From Agromyces cavernae (lineage in GTDB: Bacteria; Actinomycetota; Actinomycetes; Actinomycetales; Microbacteriaceae), in assembly GCF_021044935.1 (NCBI RefSeq), contig NZ_JAJNMP010000001.1:62001-126000 (forward strand): 64,000 nucleotides of DNA, written 5' to 3'. The position numbers were made by a program, and so were the translations under genes. Every line of letters starts with the position of its first letter. The first letter of the stretch is position 1. Below are positions 42,301-50,906 of this stretch, one piece after another. The notes under the pieces were generated by a model. The model was not told the origin of the DNA, did no database searches, and saw only the letters and a program-made list of their open reading frames with translations.

Positions 42301-43827
42301 ATGGACGGCCCATTGCTCGTGATCGACCGCGCCGCCGACATTCCCATCGGCGTGCAGCTCGTCGAGGGCGTGCGCCGGGGCATCCTCGGCGGACTCCTGC
42401 GGCCCGGCGATCCCATGCCCTCGACGAGGTCCTTCGCAGCCGAGCTCGGGGTCTCGCGCAGCGCCGTCGTCGCCGCCTATGAACAGCTCGCGGGCGAGGG
42501 CTACCTCGAGATGCGCCAGGGCGCACCCACGCGCGTCGCGCACCTCGCGCGCCAGGGCGCCCGGGCCGCACGCAACGGCGTGCGTCACGTGGCGTCCGCC
42601 CGCGCATCATCGCCGATCTCCCCGCGCGTCACCCCGAGTCATCACGCGATCGCACTCGAGTCGACGATTTCGGGTGACTCGTCGGCCCAGGGGGATGGTG
42701 AGGGGACGTCGGCACCCCGCATCGACCTGCGACCCGGGCGCCCCTCGACCGCGCGACTCGACACCCGTGCGTGGCGGGCGGCGTGGCGCCACGCGGCCGC
42801 CCTCGAGGTCCCCTCCGACTCGCCGCCCCGCTTCGGCGTGCCGCGACTGCGCGCCGAGATCGCCGACCACCTGAGGCACGCGCGCGGCGTGATCTGCTCG
42901 GCCGACGACATCGTCGTGACGGCCGGCACCGGCGAAGCGGTCGGGCTCATCGCCGCGAGCCTGCCGACGCGTGCGGGCGGGCCGCCGACCGTCGCGGTCG
43001 AGCACCCGGGGTATCCGTCGGCGCGGCGCATCATCGAGCACCGCAGGGTGCGCACGGTCGCCGTGCCGGTCGACGGCGACGGCATCTCGATCGAGCACCT
43101 GCGCCGGATGTCGCAACCCGTCGACGCCGTCATGGTCACGCCGAGCCACCAGTACCCGCTCGGCGGTCGACTGCCGGTCGCCGACCGTCTCGCGCTCATC
43201 GACTGGGCACGCGAGGCCGACGCCCTCGTGATCGAAGACGACTACGACAGCGAGTTCCGCCATCTCGGACCACCGCTGCCCGCGCTCGCGTCGCTCGACG
43301 ACGAGGGCCGGGTGGTGCTCCTGGGCAGCTTCTCGAAGGTGCTGACGCCGGCACTGCGGCTCGGCTACCTCGTGCTGCCGCCGAACCCCGAACTGCGCGC
43401 GGCGATCGCCGCGATGCGTGCCGACGAGAACTGCCCCGTCCCGGGCGTCGCCCAAGAGGCCGCGGCCGCGCTGCTCGCGAGCGGCGCCGTGCGGCGGCAC
43501 ATCGCGGTCACGAGTCGCGACTACGCGCACCGGCGCCGACTCGTGCAGGCCGCGCTCGGCGACCTGCCCGCCGCGCGGCTGTCGGGGCTCGACGGCGGGC
43601 TGCACGCGGTCATCGAGTTCGACGCGGCCGGGACATCCGATGCCGTGGTCTCTCGCCTCGCCCGCGACGGCGTGGCGGTCGCTCGCCTCGCCGACTACTC
43701 GGTCGTACCCGGCGACGAGCGCGAGGGCGTCGTCTTCGGCTACGCCAGCCCGAGCGACTCACTGCTCGCCGAGTCGCTCGCCCTGATGCATGCGGCGATC
43801 CTCGACCGTGTCGGCGGCTCGCAATAG
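42301..43827 (+). CDS. MocR/PdxR-type GntR regulator with aminotransferase-like domain
   Basis: A 508-aa fusion of a GntR winged-helix domain (residues ~12-80: GVQLVEGVRRGILGGLLRPG, SFAAELGVSRSAVVAAYEQL) to a fold-type I aminotransferase domain that binds PLP. The PLP lysine lies in LLGSFSKVLTPALRLGYL; VIEDDYDSEFRHLGPPLPAL is typical. MocR proteins use PLP, often as PLP-amino acid adduct, to control vitamin B6, GABA or membrane genes. The ATG at 42301 follows AGGAGGCAC. The divergent PNPOx-like gene is the probable target. Confidence 0.92.
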   Translation: MDGPLLVIDRAADIPIGVQLVEGVRRGILGGLLRPGDPMPSTRSFAAELGVSRSAVVAAYEQLAGEGYLEMRQGAPTRVAHLARQGARAARNGVRHVASARASSPISPRVTPSHHAIALESTISGDSSAQGDGEGTSAPRIDLRPGRPSTARLDTRAWRAAWRHAAALEVPSDSPPRFGVPRLRAEIADHLRHARGVICSADDIVVTAGTGEAVGLIAASLPTRAGGPPTVAVEHPGYPSARRIIEHRRVRTVAVPVDGDGISIEHLRRMSQPVDAVMVTPSHQYPLGGRLPVADRLALIDWAREADALVIEDDYDSEFRHLGPPLPALASLDDEGRVVLLGSFSKVLTPALRLGYLVLPPNPELRAAIAAMRADENCPVPGVAQEAAAALLASGAVRRHIAVTSRDYAHRRRLVQAALGDLPAARLSGLDGGLHAVIEFDAAGTSDAVVSRLARDGVAVARLADYSVVPGDEREGVVFGYASPSDSLLAESLALMHAAILDRVGGSQ

Positions 43828-43881
43828 GATGTGGCCGACGGCGCGCCGTAGCGCGCCCACTGCGAAGAAGGCTGCTGAGCC

Positions 43882-44277
43882 ATGAACGAAACCGTGACGA
43901 TCACTCCCTGGAACGCGTGGCCGCTCATCATTCCCGCGGTCATCGCCGTCGCCGGCATCGTGATCTCGAGCCGCGGCACGCGGCACCACCAGAAGGGCGT
44001 GCGCGAACTCGGCACGTCGCTCTTCCTGCTCGCCGTGCTCGCGGGTGCGGGCATGTTCGCGATCATGCCCGGCGCATGGGACCAGGGTGAACGGCGCAAG
44101 GCGCTCGAATCGATCGGCTACACCTCGCCGACGTTCTCGGCCGAGGTCGTGCAGGCGGCGGGAGAGGCCGGCGTGACCGCGTTCCAGGCCGAGCGCGACG
44201 GCAAGCGGGTGCGCGGCGTCATCAAGAGCCTCGGAGGCGACCAGTGGGAGGTCGAGGAGATCGAAGTCGAGCCGTGA
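43882..44277 (+). CDS. Small two-helix membrane protein, unknown function
   Basis: A 131-aa protein with two membrane helices (AWPLIIPAVIAVAGIVISS and GTSLFLLAVLAGAGMFAIMP) joined by a basic loop (RGTRHHQKGVRE), then a ~65-residue soluble tail ending in VEEIEVEP. No family recognised. SD GAAGAAGG precedes the ATG. It lies 54 nt after the MocR gene and 82 nt before the iron-transport operon, which has its own promoter. Confidence 0.75.
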   Translation: MNETVTITPWNAWPLIIPAVIAVAGIVISSRGTRHHQKGVRELGTSLFLLAVLAGAGMFAIMPGAWDQGERRKALESIGYTSPTFSAEVVQAAGEAGVTAFQAERDGKRVRGVIKSLGGDQWEVEEIEVEP

Positions 44278-44319
44278 CGTCGCCGTGACGGTGGCCGTGG
44301 TGGCGCGGGCGATAGCAGG

Positions 44320-44338
44320 TTAGGATAGCCTTTCCTGC
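44320..44338 (+). promoter_or_regulatory. Iron box (DtxR/IdeR site) of the iron ABC operon
   Basis: TTAGGATAGCCTTTCCTGC matches 14 of 19 positions of the DtxR/IdeR consensus. It contains a likely -10 (TAGGAT, 44321-44326) and lies 21 nt before the start codon, where an Fe2+-loaded repressor would block transcription. Confidence 0.72.
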
Positions 44339-44359
44339 CCCGTGATCTGAAAGAGCTCG

Positions 44360-45394
44360 ATGAGATCCCGTCGAATCGTCCTGTCCATCGCGCCCCTGGC
44401 CATCGCAGCGCTCGCGCTGACCGGGTGCGCGGGAGCTGCGACTCCCGGTGAAGAGGCCCCCTCCGAAGACGCACTGGTGATCTACAACGCGCAGCACGAG
44501 CAGCTGACCGAGGAATGGGTCGCCGCCTTCACCGAAGAGACCGGCATCGAGGTGGTGCTGCGCAACGGCAACGACAGCGAGCTCGGCAACCAGCTCGTCG
44601 AAGAGGGTGAGGCCTCGCGCGCAGACGTGTTCCTCACCGAGAACTCCCCCGCCATGTCGCTCGTCGAGAACGCGGGCCTGCTCGCTCCGGTCGACCAGGC
44701 GACGCTCGACCTCGTGCCCGAGCAGTACCGGCCGGCGAGCGGGCTGTGGACCGGCATCGCCGCCCGTTCGACCGTGTTCGTGTACAACCCCGAGCTGCTC
44801 GACGAGTCCGAGCTGCCGGCGTCGCTCATGGACCTGCAGAACGAGGACTGGAAGGGTCGCTGGGGTGCCGCGCCCGGCGGCGCCGACTTCCAGGCGATCG
44901 TCTCGGCGGTGCTCGAACTCGAGGGCGCCGAGGCGACCTCGGCGTGGCTCGACGGCATGAAGCAGAACGCCACCGTCTACCAGAACAACATCGCGACGAT
45001 GAAGGCCGTCAACGCCGGCGAGGTGCCCGGCGGTGTGATCTACCACTATTACTGGTACCGCGACCAGGACGGCACGCAGGAGAACAGCGCGAACACCGAG
45101 TTGCACTACTTCGGCAACCAGGACCCGGGCGCGTTCGTGAGCGTCTCGGGCGGCGGTGTGCTGAAGTCGAGCGCTCATCAGGACGAGGCGCAGCAGTTCC
45201 TCGCGTTCCTCGCGGGCGAGGCCGGCCAGCAGATCCTCGGCGAGGGCTACAGCTTCGAGTACCCGGTCGCCAGCGACGTTCCGGCGAGGCCGCCCCTGCC
45301 CGCGCTCGATACCCTCGACGCCCCCGCAATCGACCCGTCGACCCTCAACGGACCCGAGGTCATCGACCTCATGACGGAGGCGGGGCTGCTCTGA
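44360..45394 (+). CDS. Iron(III) ABC transporter substrate-binding lipoprotein
   Basis: A 344-aa FbpA/AfuA-like binding protein (SBP_bac_6). The lipobox is LALTGC with Cys23. Family segments: DALVIYNAQHEQLTEEWVAA, SRADVFLTENSPAMSLVENA, PASLMDLQNEDWKGRWGAAP, TVYQNNIATMKAVNAGEVPG and VYHYYWYRDQ-type Tyr pair (IYHYYWYRD) that binds Fe3+. It captures ferric iron outside the membrane for the permease and ATPase encoded downstream. The iron box at 44320 implies expression under iron shortage. Its stop overlaps the permease start. Confidence 0.92.
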   Translation: MRSRRIVLSIAPLAIAALALTGCAGAATPGEEAPSEDALVIYNAQHEQLTEEWVAAFTEETGIEVVLRNGNDSELGNQLVEEGEASRADVFLTENSPAMSLVENAGLLAPVDQATLDLVPEQYRPASGLWTGIAARSTVFVYNPELLDESELPASLMDLQNEDWKGRWGAAPGGADFQAIVSAVLELEGAEATSAWLDGMKQNATVYQNNIATMKAVNAGEVPGGVIYHYYWYRDQDGTQENSANTELHYFGNQDPGAFVSVSGGGVLKSSAHQDEAQQFLAFLAGEAGQQILGEGYSFEYPVASDVPARPPLPALDTLDAPAIDPSTLNGPEVIDLMTEAGLL

Positions 45395-46959
45395 CCGTCA
45401 CGGCGATCACCGCCCCGACCCGCGACGCGGGCCGGGCGGGCGCCGGTACCCCCCGGCCGCCCGCATCGCTCATCGCGATCGTGGTGGTGCTCGCCGTCGG
45501 CATGCTCATCCCGGTCGGCTACGTCGTGGCGACCGTGCTCGAGATCGGCTGGGACGCCCTGGCGCCGCTCATCTTCCGGCCCCGAGTCGGCGAGCTGCTC
45601 GCGAACACGGTGCTGCTGCTCGTGCTCGGCGTGCCCGCCACGATCGTGCTCGGCGTCGGCGGCGCCTGGCTCGTCGAACGCACCGACCTGCCGGGCCGGC
45701 GCTTCTTCGCCGTGCTGCTGGTCGCCCCGCTCGCGATCCCCGCGTTCGTCAGCAGTTACGGCTGGGCCAGCGCGATCCCGTCCATCCAAGGCCTCTGGGG
45801 CGGACTGCTCGTGGCGACCCTCGCGTACTACCCGCTCGTCTACCTGCCCGCCCTGGCGACGATGCGCGGCCTCGACCCCGCTCTCGAGGAGTCGGCCCGG
45901 TCGCTCGGCCTCGGATCGTGGGCGGTGTTCGGCCGGGTGATCCTGCCCCAGCTCCGCCTCGCCATCCTCGGCGGCGGCCTCATCGTCGCGCTGCACCTGC
46001 TCGCCGAGTACGGCGCATTCGCCTTCATCAGGTTCGACACGTTCACGACCGCGATCGTCGTCGCCTACCAGTCGACCTTCGCGGGCTCGTCGGCCGCCGC
46101 ACTCGGCGTCGTGCTCGCCACGCTCTGCCTCGTGCTGCTCGTCATCGAGGCGGGCGCACGCGGGCGCAGCCGCTACGCCCGCGTCGGCAGCGGCAGCCCG
46201 CAGCCGGCCGAGCGAACGAGGCTCGGGCGCGCGACGCCGCTCGCGCTCACGGCGCTGGTGGCGCTCGGCACCGCCGCCACGGTCGTGCCCCTCGCCAGCG
46301 TCGTGCGGTGGCTCGCGGCATCCGATGCGAGTGCGTTCGGCGAGATGCCCGGCGCCCTCGTGCAGACCATGCTGCTCGCCGGCGGCGGCGCGATCGGCGC
46401 CATCCTCGTTGCGCTGCCGGTGGCGTGGCTGACGGCCCGGTATCCGGGGCGCCTGAGCAAGGCGCTCGAGGGCCCCTACTATGTCGCGAGCAGCCTGCCG
46501 GCCATCATCGTCGCCCTCGCGCTCGTCACGGTCACGCTGCGCCTCGTGCCGGGGCTCTACCAGACGCCCGCGACCGTGATCGCGGCCTACGTCATCGTGT
46601 TCCTGCCGCGGGCGCTCGTGTCGTTGCGCGCTGGTATCGCGCAGGTGCCCGAGTCGCTCGAAGAGGCCGCGCGCTCGCTCGGCTCGCACCCCATCGTCGC
46701 GCGCGTCCGTGTGACGGTGCCGCTGCTCGTGCCCGCGATCGCGGCCGGTGGCGCCCTCGTCGCGCTCGGTGCGGCGAACGAGCTCACCGCGACGCTGCTG
46801 CTCGCTCCGACCGGCACGCGCACGCTCGCCACGCAGTTCTGGTCGGCCGCCTCGTCGATCGACTACGCGGGCGCCGCGCCGTATGCGCTGCTGCTGATCC
46901 TGCTCTCGGTCCCCGCCGTGGCCCTCATGTTCACCCAGATCCGAGGACGTGCAAGATGA
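45391..46959 (+). CDS. Iron(III) ABC transporter permease (FbpB-like), CTG start
   Basis: A ~522-aa double permease with two BPD_transp_1 halves and about 12 helices. The EAA loops are visible: LEESARSLGLGSWAVFGRVI (first half) and LEEAARSLGSHPIVARVRVT (second half), which dock the ATPase. No ATG or GTG is available at the right place; the reading frame opens from a CTG at 45391 that overlaps the preceding TGA (CTGA), with GGAGG about 10 nt upstream. Translational coupling to the binding-protein gene would make a weak CTG workable. A later GTG cluster (~45481) would delete part of the first helix. Confidence 0.87.
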   Translation: MTVTAITAPTRDAGRAGAGTPRPPASLIAIVVVLAVGMLIPVGYVVATVLEIGWDALAPLIFRPRVGELLANTVLLLVLGVPATIVLGVGGAWLVERTDLPGRRFFAVLLVAPLAIPAFVSSYGWASAIPSIQGLWGGLLVATLAYYPLVYLPALATMRGLDPALEESARSLGLGSWAVFGRVILPQLRLAILGGGLIVALHLLAEYGAFAFIRFDTFTTAIVVAYQSTFAGSSAAALGVVLATLCLVLLVIEAGARGRSRYARVGSGSPQPAERTRLGRATPLALTALVALGTAATVVPLASVVRWLAASDASAFGEMPGALVQTMLLAGGGAIGAILVALPVAWLTARYPGRLSKALEGPYYVASSLPAIIVALALVTVTLRLVPGLYQTPATVIAAYVIVFLPRALVSLRAGIAQVPESLEEAARSLGSHPIVARVRVTVPLLVPAIAAGGALVALGAANELTATLLLAPTGTRTLATQFWSAASSIDYAGAAPYALLLILLSVPAVALMFTQIRGRAR

Positions 46960-48098
46960 ACCTCACCGTACTCGGCGTCTCGAAGGCCTTCGGCGCCACC
47001 CGAGTGCTCGACGACATCTCGCTCGACGTCGCGCAGGGCTCGCGCACCGCGATCGTCGGCGCATCGGGCAGCGGCAAGAGCACCCTGCTGCGCCTCATCG
47101 CGGGCTTCGCCGAACCCGACACGGGGCACATCGCCCTCGGCGACCGGCCGCTCGCCGCTCCGGGCACGTCGGTGCCGGCGCACCGGCGCGGCATCGGCTA
47201 CGTCGCACAGGACGGCGCCCTCTTCCCGCACCTCACCGTCGCCGGCAACATCGCGTTCGGCCTGCCGCGCGCCGGCCGCGCGGCCAGGGTCCGCGAGGTC
47301 ATGGAGCTCACGGCGCTCGACCCGGCGCTCGCGGGACGCTACCCGCACCAGATCTCGGGCGGGCAGCAGCAGCGCGTCGCGCTCGCCCGCGCGCTCGCCC
47401 CGCGCCCCGGCATCATCCTGCTCGACGAGCCGTTCAGCGCCCTCGACACCGGCCTGCGCGAGCAGACCCGCCGTGCCGTCATCGACGCGCTCGAGCGCAC
47501 GCGCACGACCGCCGTGCTCGTCACGCACGACCAAGACGAAGCGCTCTCGTTCGGCCACGGCATCGGCGTCATGGTCGACGGACGCCTCGCACAGGCCGGC
47601 TCGCCGTCGGCGGTGTTCGACGACCCAGAGACGCCCGAGATCGCGTCGTTCCTCGGCCCGGCCGTGCTGCTTCCCGCCAGGCGTGGCGACGGCTGTGCCG
47701 AGTGCGCGCTCGGCACGATCCCCGTGCGGCACGACCGCAGCAACGGATCGAGGGCGGCGGTCGCCATGGTGCGCCCCGCGCAGATCGACCTGGTGACGGA
47801 TGCCCCGGGGCTGAACGCCGTCGTCCACGAGGTGCGTCCCATGGGATCGCTCGCCGAGGTGTCGCTGCTCGCGGGCTCGGTCGACGGCGGCGCGGCCGGT
47901 GGGGCCGCCGGCTCTGCCCATCCCGCGGTGATCACGCTCCGGGTGCCGCCGCACCAGCTCGGCGACCTGCGGCCGGGCTCACGAGTCGCGATCCGCGTCG
48001 ACGGCGGCGCGGTGCTCTACCCGTCCGACGAGGCCGACGCCGTCGACGAGGTCACCGGCGACATCACCGGCGACGAGTCGCAGCCCGCCGTCGCCTGA
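46956..48098 (+). CDS. Iron(III) ABC transporter ATP-binding protein (FbpC-like)
   Basis: A 380-aa ATPase: Walker A GASGSGKST, Q-loop YVAQDGALFPHLTV, signature ISGGQQQRVALARALAPRPG, Walker B IILLDEPFSALD, switch VLVTHDQDEALSFG. A C-terminal regulatory TOBE-like domain follows (ASFLGPAVLLPARRGDGCAE, MVRPAQIDLVTDAPG). It starts in an ATGA overlap with the permease. Its last 35 nt overlap the convergent adenylation-acyltransferase gene. Confidence 0.92.
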   Translation: MNLTVLGVSKAFGATRVLDDISLDVAQGSRTAIVGASGSGKSTLLRLIAGFAEPDTGHIALGDRPLAAPGTSVPAHRRGIGYVAQDGALFPHLTVAGNIAFGLPRAGRAARVREVMELTALDPALAGRYPHQISGGQQQRVALARALAPRPGIILLDEPFSALDTGLREQTRRAVIDALERTRTTAVLVTHDQDEALSFGHGIGVMVDGRLAQAGSPSAVFDDPETPEIASFLGPAVLLPARRGDGCAECALGTIPVRHDRSNGSRAAVAMVRPAQIDLVTDAPGLNAVVHEVRPMGSLAEVSLLAGSVDGGAAGGAAGSAHPAVITLRVPPHQLGDLRPGSRVAIRVDGGAVLYPSDEADAVDEVTGDITGDESQPAVA

Positions 48099-50784
48099 GC
48101 CACGCGCCGCCGCGGGCGACCACGAGGGTGTAGCCCTTCCACACCACGACGCCGACGACGAGCGACAACACGGTCGCGAGCGCGGGGAAGTCGTTCTCGA
48201 GCGGCGGATACACCTGCCAGTGCGTCAGGTAGATGAACATCGAGGCGCTCGCGAGCGCGCCGATGACCGGCACGAGCAGGCGTGTCACGGGAATGCGCGG
48301 CACCCACACGAGCAGCAGCACGCCGACGACGACGATCGCCTCGCGCGCCGGGTCGCCGAAGAAGCCCGGCACGCTGACGAGTGCGAGCGCCGACACGAGG
48401 ATGCGCTGCATGCGGGTCGACGCCCGCGCGACGACCCAGCCGAGTGCGATGCACCACACGACGGTCTCGATCGCGTACCGCTCGGTTCCCTCGGCCCGAA
48501 CGCCGCCGAGCAGCAGCACGCGCGCGGCCATCGCGAGTGCGAGCACGCCGAGCGCGAAGGCGAACGGATGTCGCCGCTCGAGCCGGTCGACCTGCGGCAC
48601 CGCGAACACCGCGGCGAGCGCGATCATCGACCACACGATCGCCTCGAGGAACCAGAACTGCCACTGGTCGCTCCAGGGCGCCCCGCCGGCGAAGTTGTTC
48701 ACGAACAGGGCGGTCGTCGCCGCATATCCCCCGGTGATGAGCCCGACCGCACCGATCCACAGCGCGGCGGGCGCGACGACCTGTGCACCGCTCTTCAGCA
48801 GTCCGGCCACGCGGCCGCGGCCGGGCACGTCGGCGAGCTGGAACCGGGCGAGGTTGTAGCCCGCGACCGCCAGCAGCAGGTGCGCACCGCCCGGCACGGT
48901 GAACAGGTTGGCGTGCGTGCCGACGACGAGCACGATGGCGATCGAGCGAAGCACCGCGGGGGTCTCGAGCCGCGGCATCCGTCGCCGCGGTCGACTGCCG
49001 CGAGCGGTGGCGCGCGCAGATGCCGACGCGATGTGAGCGCCGCCGGCCTGCGCGCCTGGCGCATCGATCGACGCCGCTGGTGCCGCCGGTGCGGCGGCGA
49101 GCCCCGCGAGATCGCTCACCGTCATCGTCGGCCAGGCACGCGGCAGCGCACCGAGCAGCTGCTCGAGCCGCAGCGACACCTCGACGTAGCTGAGCGAGTC
49201 GCCGCCGAGTCCGGCGAACGAGTCGTCGCGTGACGCATCGGGTCGCCCGAGCAGTTCGGCGAAGAGCGAGCGGATCGTCTCGGGCGTCGTGTCGGCGGCG
49301 GTAGCGCCGGCGGCATCGACGGCGCCGGTTGCGGATGCCGCGTGCGCGAGCAGTTCGGCGTGACGCACGAGTGCGGCGTTGTCGGGCTTGCCGTTCGACG
49401 TGCGCGGGAACTCCGCGATGGCGTGCACGCGGATCGCGTGCAGCGGGAGGCCGAACAGCGAACCCGCCCGCGCATGCACGCGATGGAGGAACCGGTCGGC
49501 GAGCACGAACAGCAGCAGCTGCTCATCGGCGCTCACCGCACGCACGGCGAGGCCCTCGTCGGCGAACAGCCGCTCGACCCGGTCGAGGTCGATGCGCAGC
49601 CCGAAGATCTTCGCGAAGCGGTTGTTGCGCCCGACGACCTCGTACATGCCGTCGTCGCGTCGGCGGGCGAGGTCGCCCGTCCGCAGCTCGGTGATCGTGC
49701 GGCCCATCGCGAAGTCGGCGGGCTCCTCGGCGTAGCCCATCATGACGTTGGGGCCCTGGTAGACGAGTTCGCCGACGGCCCCGTCGGCGGGCGGAGCCGC
49801 GGGCTGCGCACCGGGCGCGGCATCCGTCGTCGTGCCGCCGGGCACGTCGATACGGAACCGGCCGCCGGGGATCGGGATGCCGATCGAGCCCGCCGCGCTC
49901 TCGGCGAGCCGCGGCGGCAGGTACGCCATGCGGGCGGTCGCCTCGGTCTGGCCGTACATGACGACGAAGTCGAACCCGCGATCGCGTCCGAGCCGGGCGA
50001 AGCGTCGCGTGCGCTCGGGGTCGAGACGCCCGCCCGCCTGGGTGATGTAGCGCAGCGTCGGCAGGTCGCGCTCAGCGAAGCCCGCCGCATCGAGCATCTC
50101 GAAGGTGTACGGCACACCGGCGAACGACGTCGCCCCGGCGTCGGCGAACTCGTTCCAGAACCCGTCGTCGACCACAGACCGCTCGGTGAGGCGCAGCGAA
50201 GCGCCCGCGACGAGGTGGCTGTTCACGACCGAGAGCCCGTAGCAGTAGTGCAGCGGCAGGGTCGTGATCGCCCGGTCGGCGGTGCCGAGGTTCAGGTAGT
50301 CGCCGATGGCGACGGCGTTGCTCAGCAGGTTCTCGTGCGAGAGTCGCACGAGCTTGGGCGAGCCGGTCGATCCCGACGTGCTCGCGAGCATGGCGAGGTC
50401 GGGATGCAGGGCGTGCCGAGTGCCGAAGCGGCGCTCGTCGAGCCGCCACGCCCCGGCGTCGGCTTCGCCGTCGGCAGACGCGATGACGTCAGGATCGAAG
50501 CGCTGCACGAGCGCTTCGCGGTGCGCCGACCGCTGCGGATCGCCGTCGACGAAGAGCACGGGATGTCCCGCCTCGAGCGCCGCGAGGTACGTGACGACCG
50601 GTTCGAGCGCGTTGGCGCCCTCGATCATCACGAGCCGGCGGGTCGCGCCCAACTCATGGCGTCGCGCGTCGATGCGATCGCGCAGCGCGGCGAAGGTGAG
50701 CTCGCCGTCGTCGGTCAGGAGCGCGGCATCGTGAACGCGGCCGCGCGCGAGCGCCAGCCCGGCGAGCTCGGATCGAATGGGCAC
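48064..50784 (-). CDS. Iron-regulated adenylation - carrier - membrane acyltransferase fusion
   Basis: A 906-aa three-part protein. Residues 1-~480 form an AMP-binding/adenylation domain (ASTSGSTGSPKLVRLSHENL, VVMYGQTEATARMAY, LRTGDLARR, RNNRFAKIFGLRIDLDR, RTSNGKPD). Residues ~495-570 are a carrier domain with phosphopantetheine Ser530 in LGGDSLSYVEV. Residues ~605-900 form an acyltransferase-3-like membrane domain of about 10 helices (LVVGTHANLFTVPGGAHLLL near its start). An acid would be activated, held on the carrier and moved to an acceptor at the membrane. The iron box upstream suggests a role in iron starvation, such as modifying a siderophore or surface lipid. GTG start after GCAGGAGC. 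Confidence 0.88.
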   Translation of the reverse strand: MPIRSELAGLALARGRVHDAALLTDDGELTFAALRDRIDARRHELGATRRLVMIEGANALEPVVTYLAALEAGHPVLFVDGDPQRSAHREALVQRFDPDVIASADGEADAGAWRLDERRFGTRHALHPDLAMLASTSGSTGSPKLVRLSHENLLSNAVAIGDYLNLGTADRAITTLPLHYCYGLSVVNSHLVAGASLRLTERSVVDDGFWNEFADAGATSFAGVPYTFEMLDAAGFAERDLPTLRYITQAGGRLDPERTRRFARLGRDRGFDFVVMYGQTEATARMAYLPPRLAESAAGSIGIPIPGGRFRIDVPGGTTTDAAPGAQPAAPPADGAVGELVYQGPNVMMGYAEEPADFAMGRTITELRTGDLARRRDDGMYEVVGRNNRFAKIFGLRIDLDRVERLFADEGLAVRAVSADEQLLLFVLADRFLHRVHARAGSLFGLPLHAIRVHAIAEFPRTSNGKPDNAALVRHAELLAHAASATGAVDAAGATAADTTPETIRSLFAELLGRPDASRDDSFAGLGGDSLSYVEVSLRLEQLLGALPRAWPTMTVSDLAGLAAAPAAPAASIDAPGAQAGGAHIASASARATARGSRPRRRMPRLETPAVLRSIAIVLVVGTHANLFTVPGGAHLLLAVAGYNLARFQLADVPGRGRVAGLLKSGAQVVAPAALWIGAVGLITGGYAATTALFVNNFAGGAPWSDQWQFWFLEAIVWSMIALAAVFAVPQVDRLERRHPFAFALGVLALAMAARVLLLGGVRAEGTERYAIETVVWCIALGWVVARASTRMQRILVSALALVSVPGFFGDPAREAIVVVGVLLLVWVPRIPVTRLLVPVIGALASASMFIYLTHWQVYPPLENDFPALATVLSLVVGVVVWKGYTLVVARGGAWLRRRRAATRRR

Positions 50785-50814
50785 GAAGATGCTCCTGCGA
50801 GGTCGAAGGTGAGG

Positions 50815-50833
50815 ACAAGTTAGCTTAGCCTCA
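50815..50833 (-). promoter_or_regulatory. Iron box (DtxR/IdeR site) of the adenylation-acyltransferase gene
   Basis: Minus strand TGAGGCTAAGCTAACTTGT matches about 13 of 19 positions of the DtxR/IdeR consensus, with the central GGCTAAGCTAAC intact and a possible -10 (TAAGCT). It lies about 30 nt before the GTG start. Confidence 0.68.
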
Positions 50834-50906
50834 CCAAAGCTCTGCGCCGAATCGTCACGTCACATCGTCCTGCACCCATCCCCACACCGGCGAGTAGCGT
50901 GGACTC

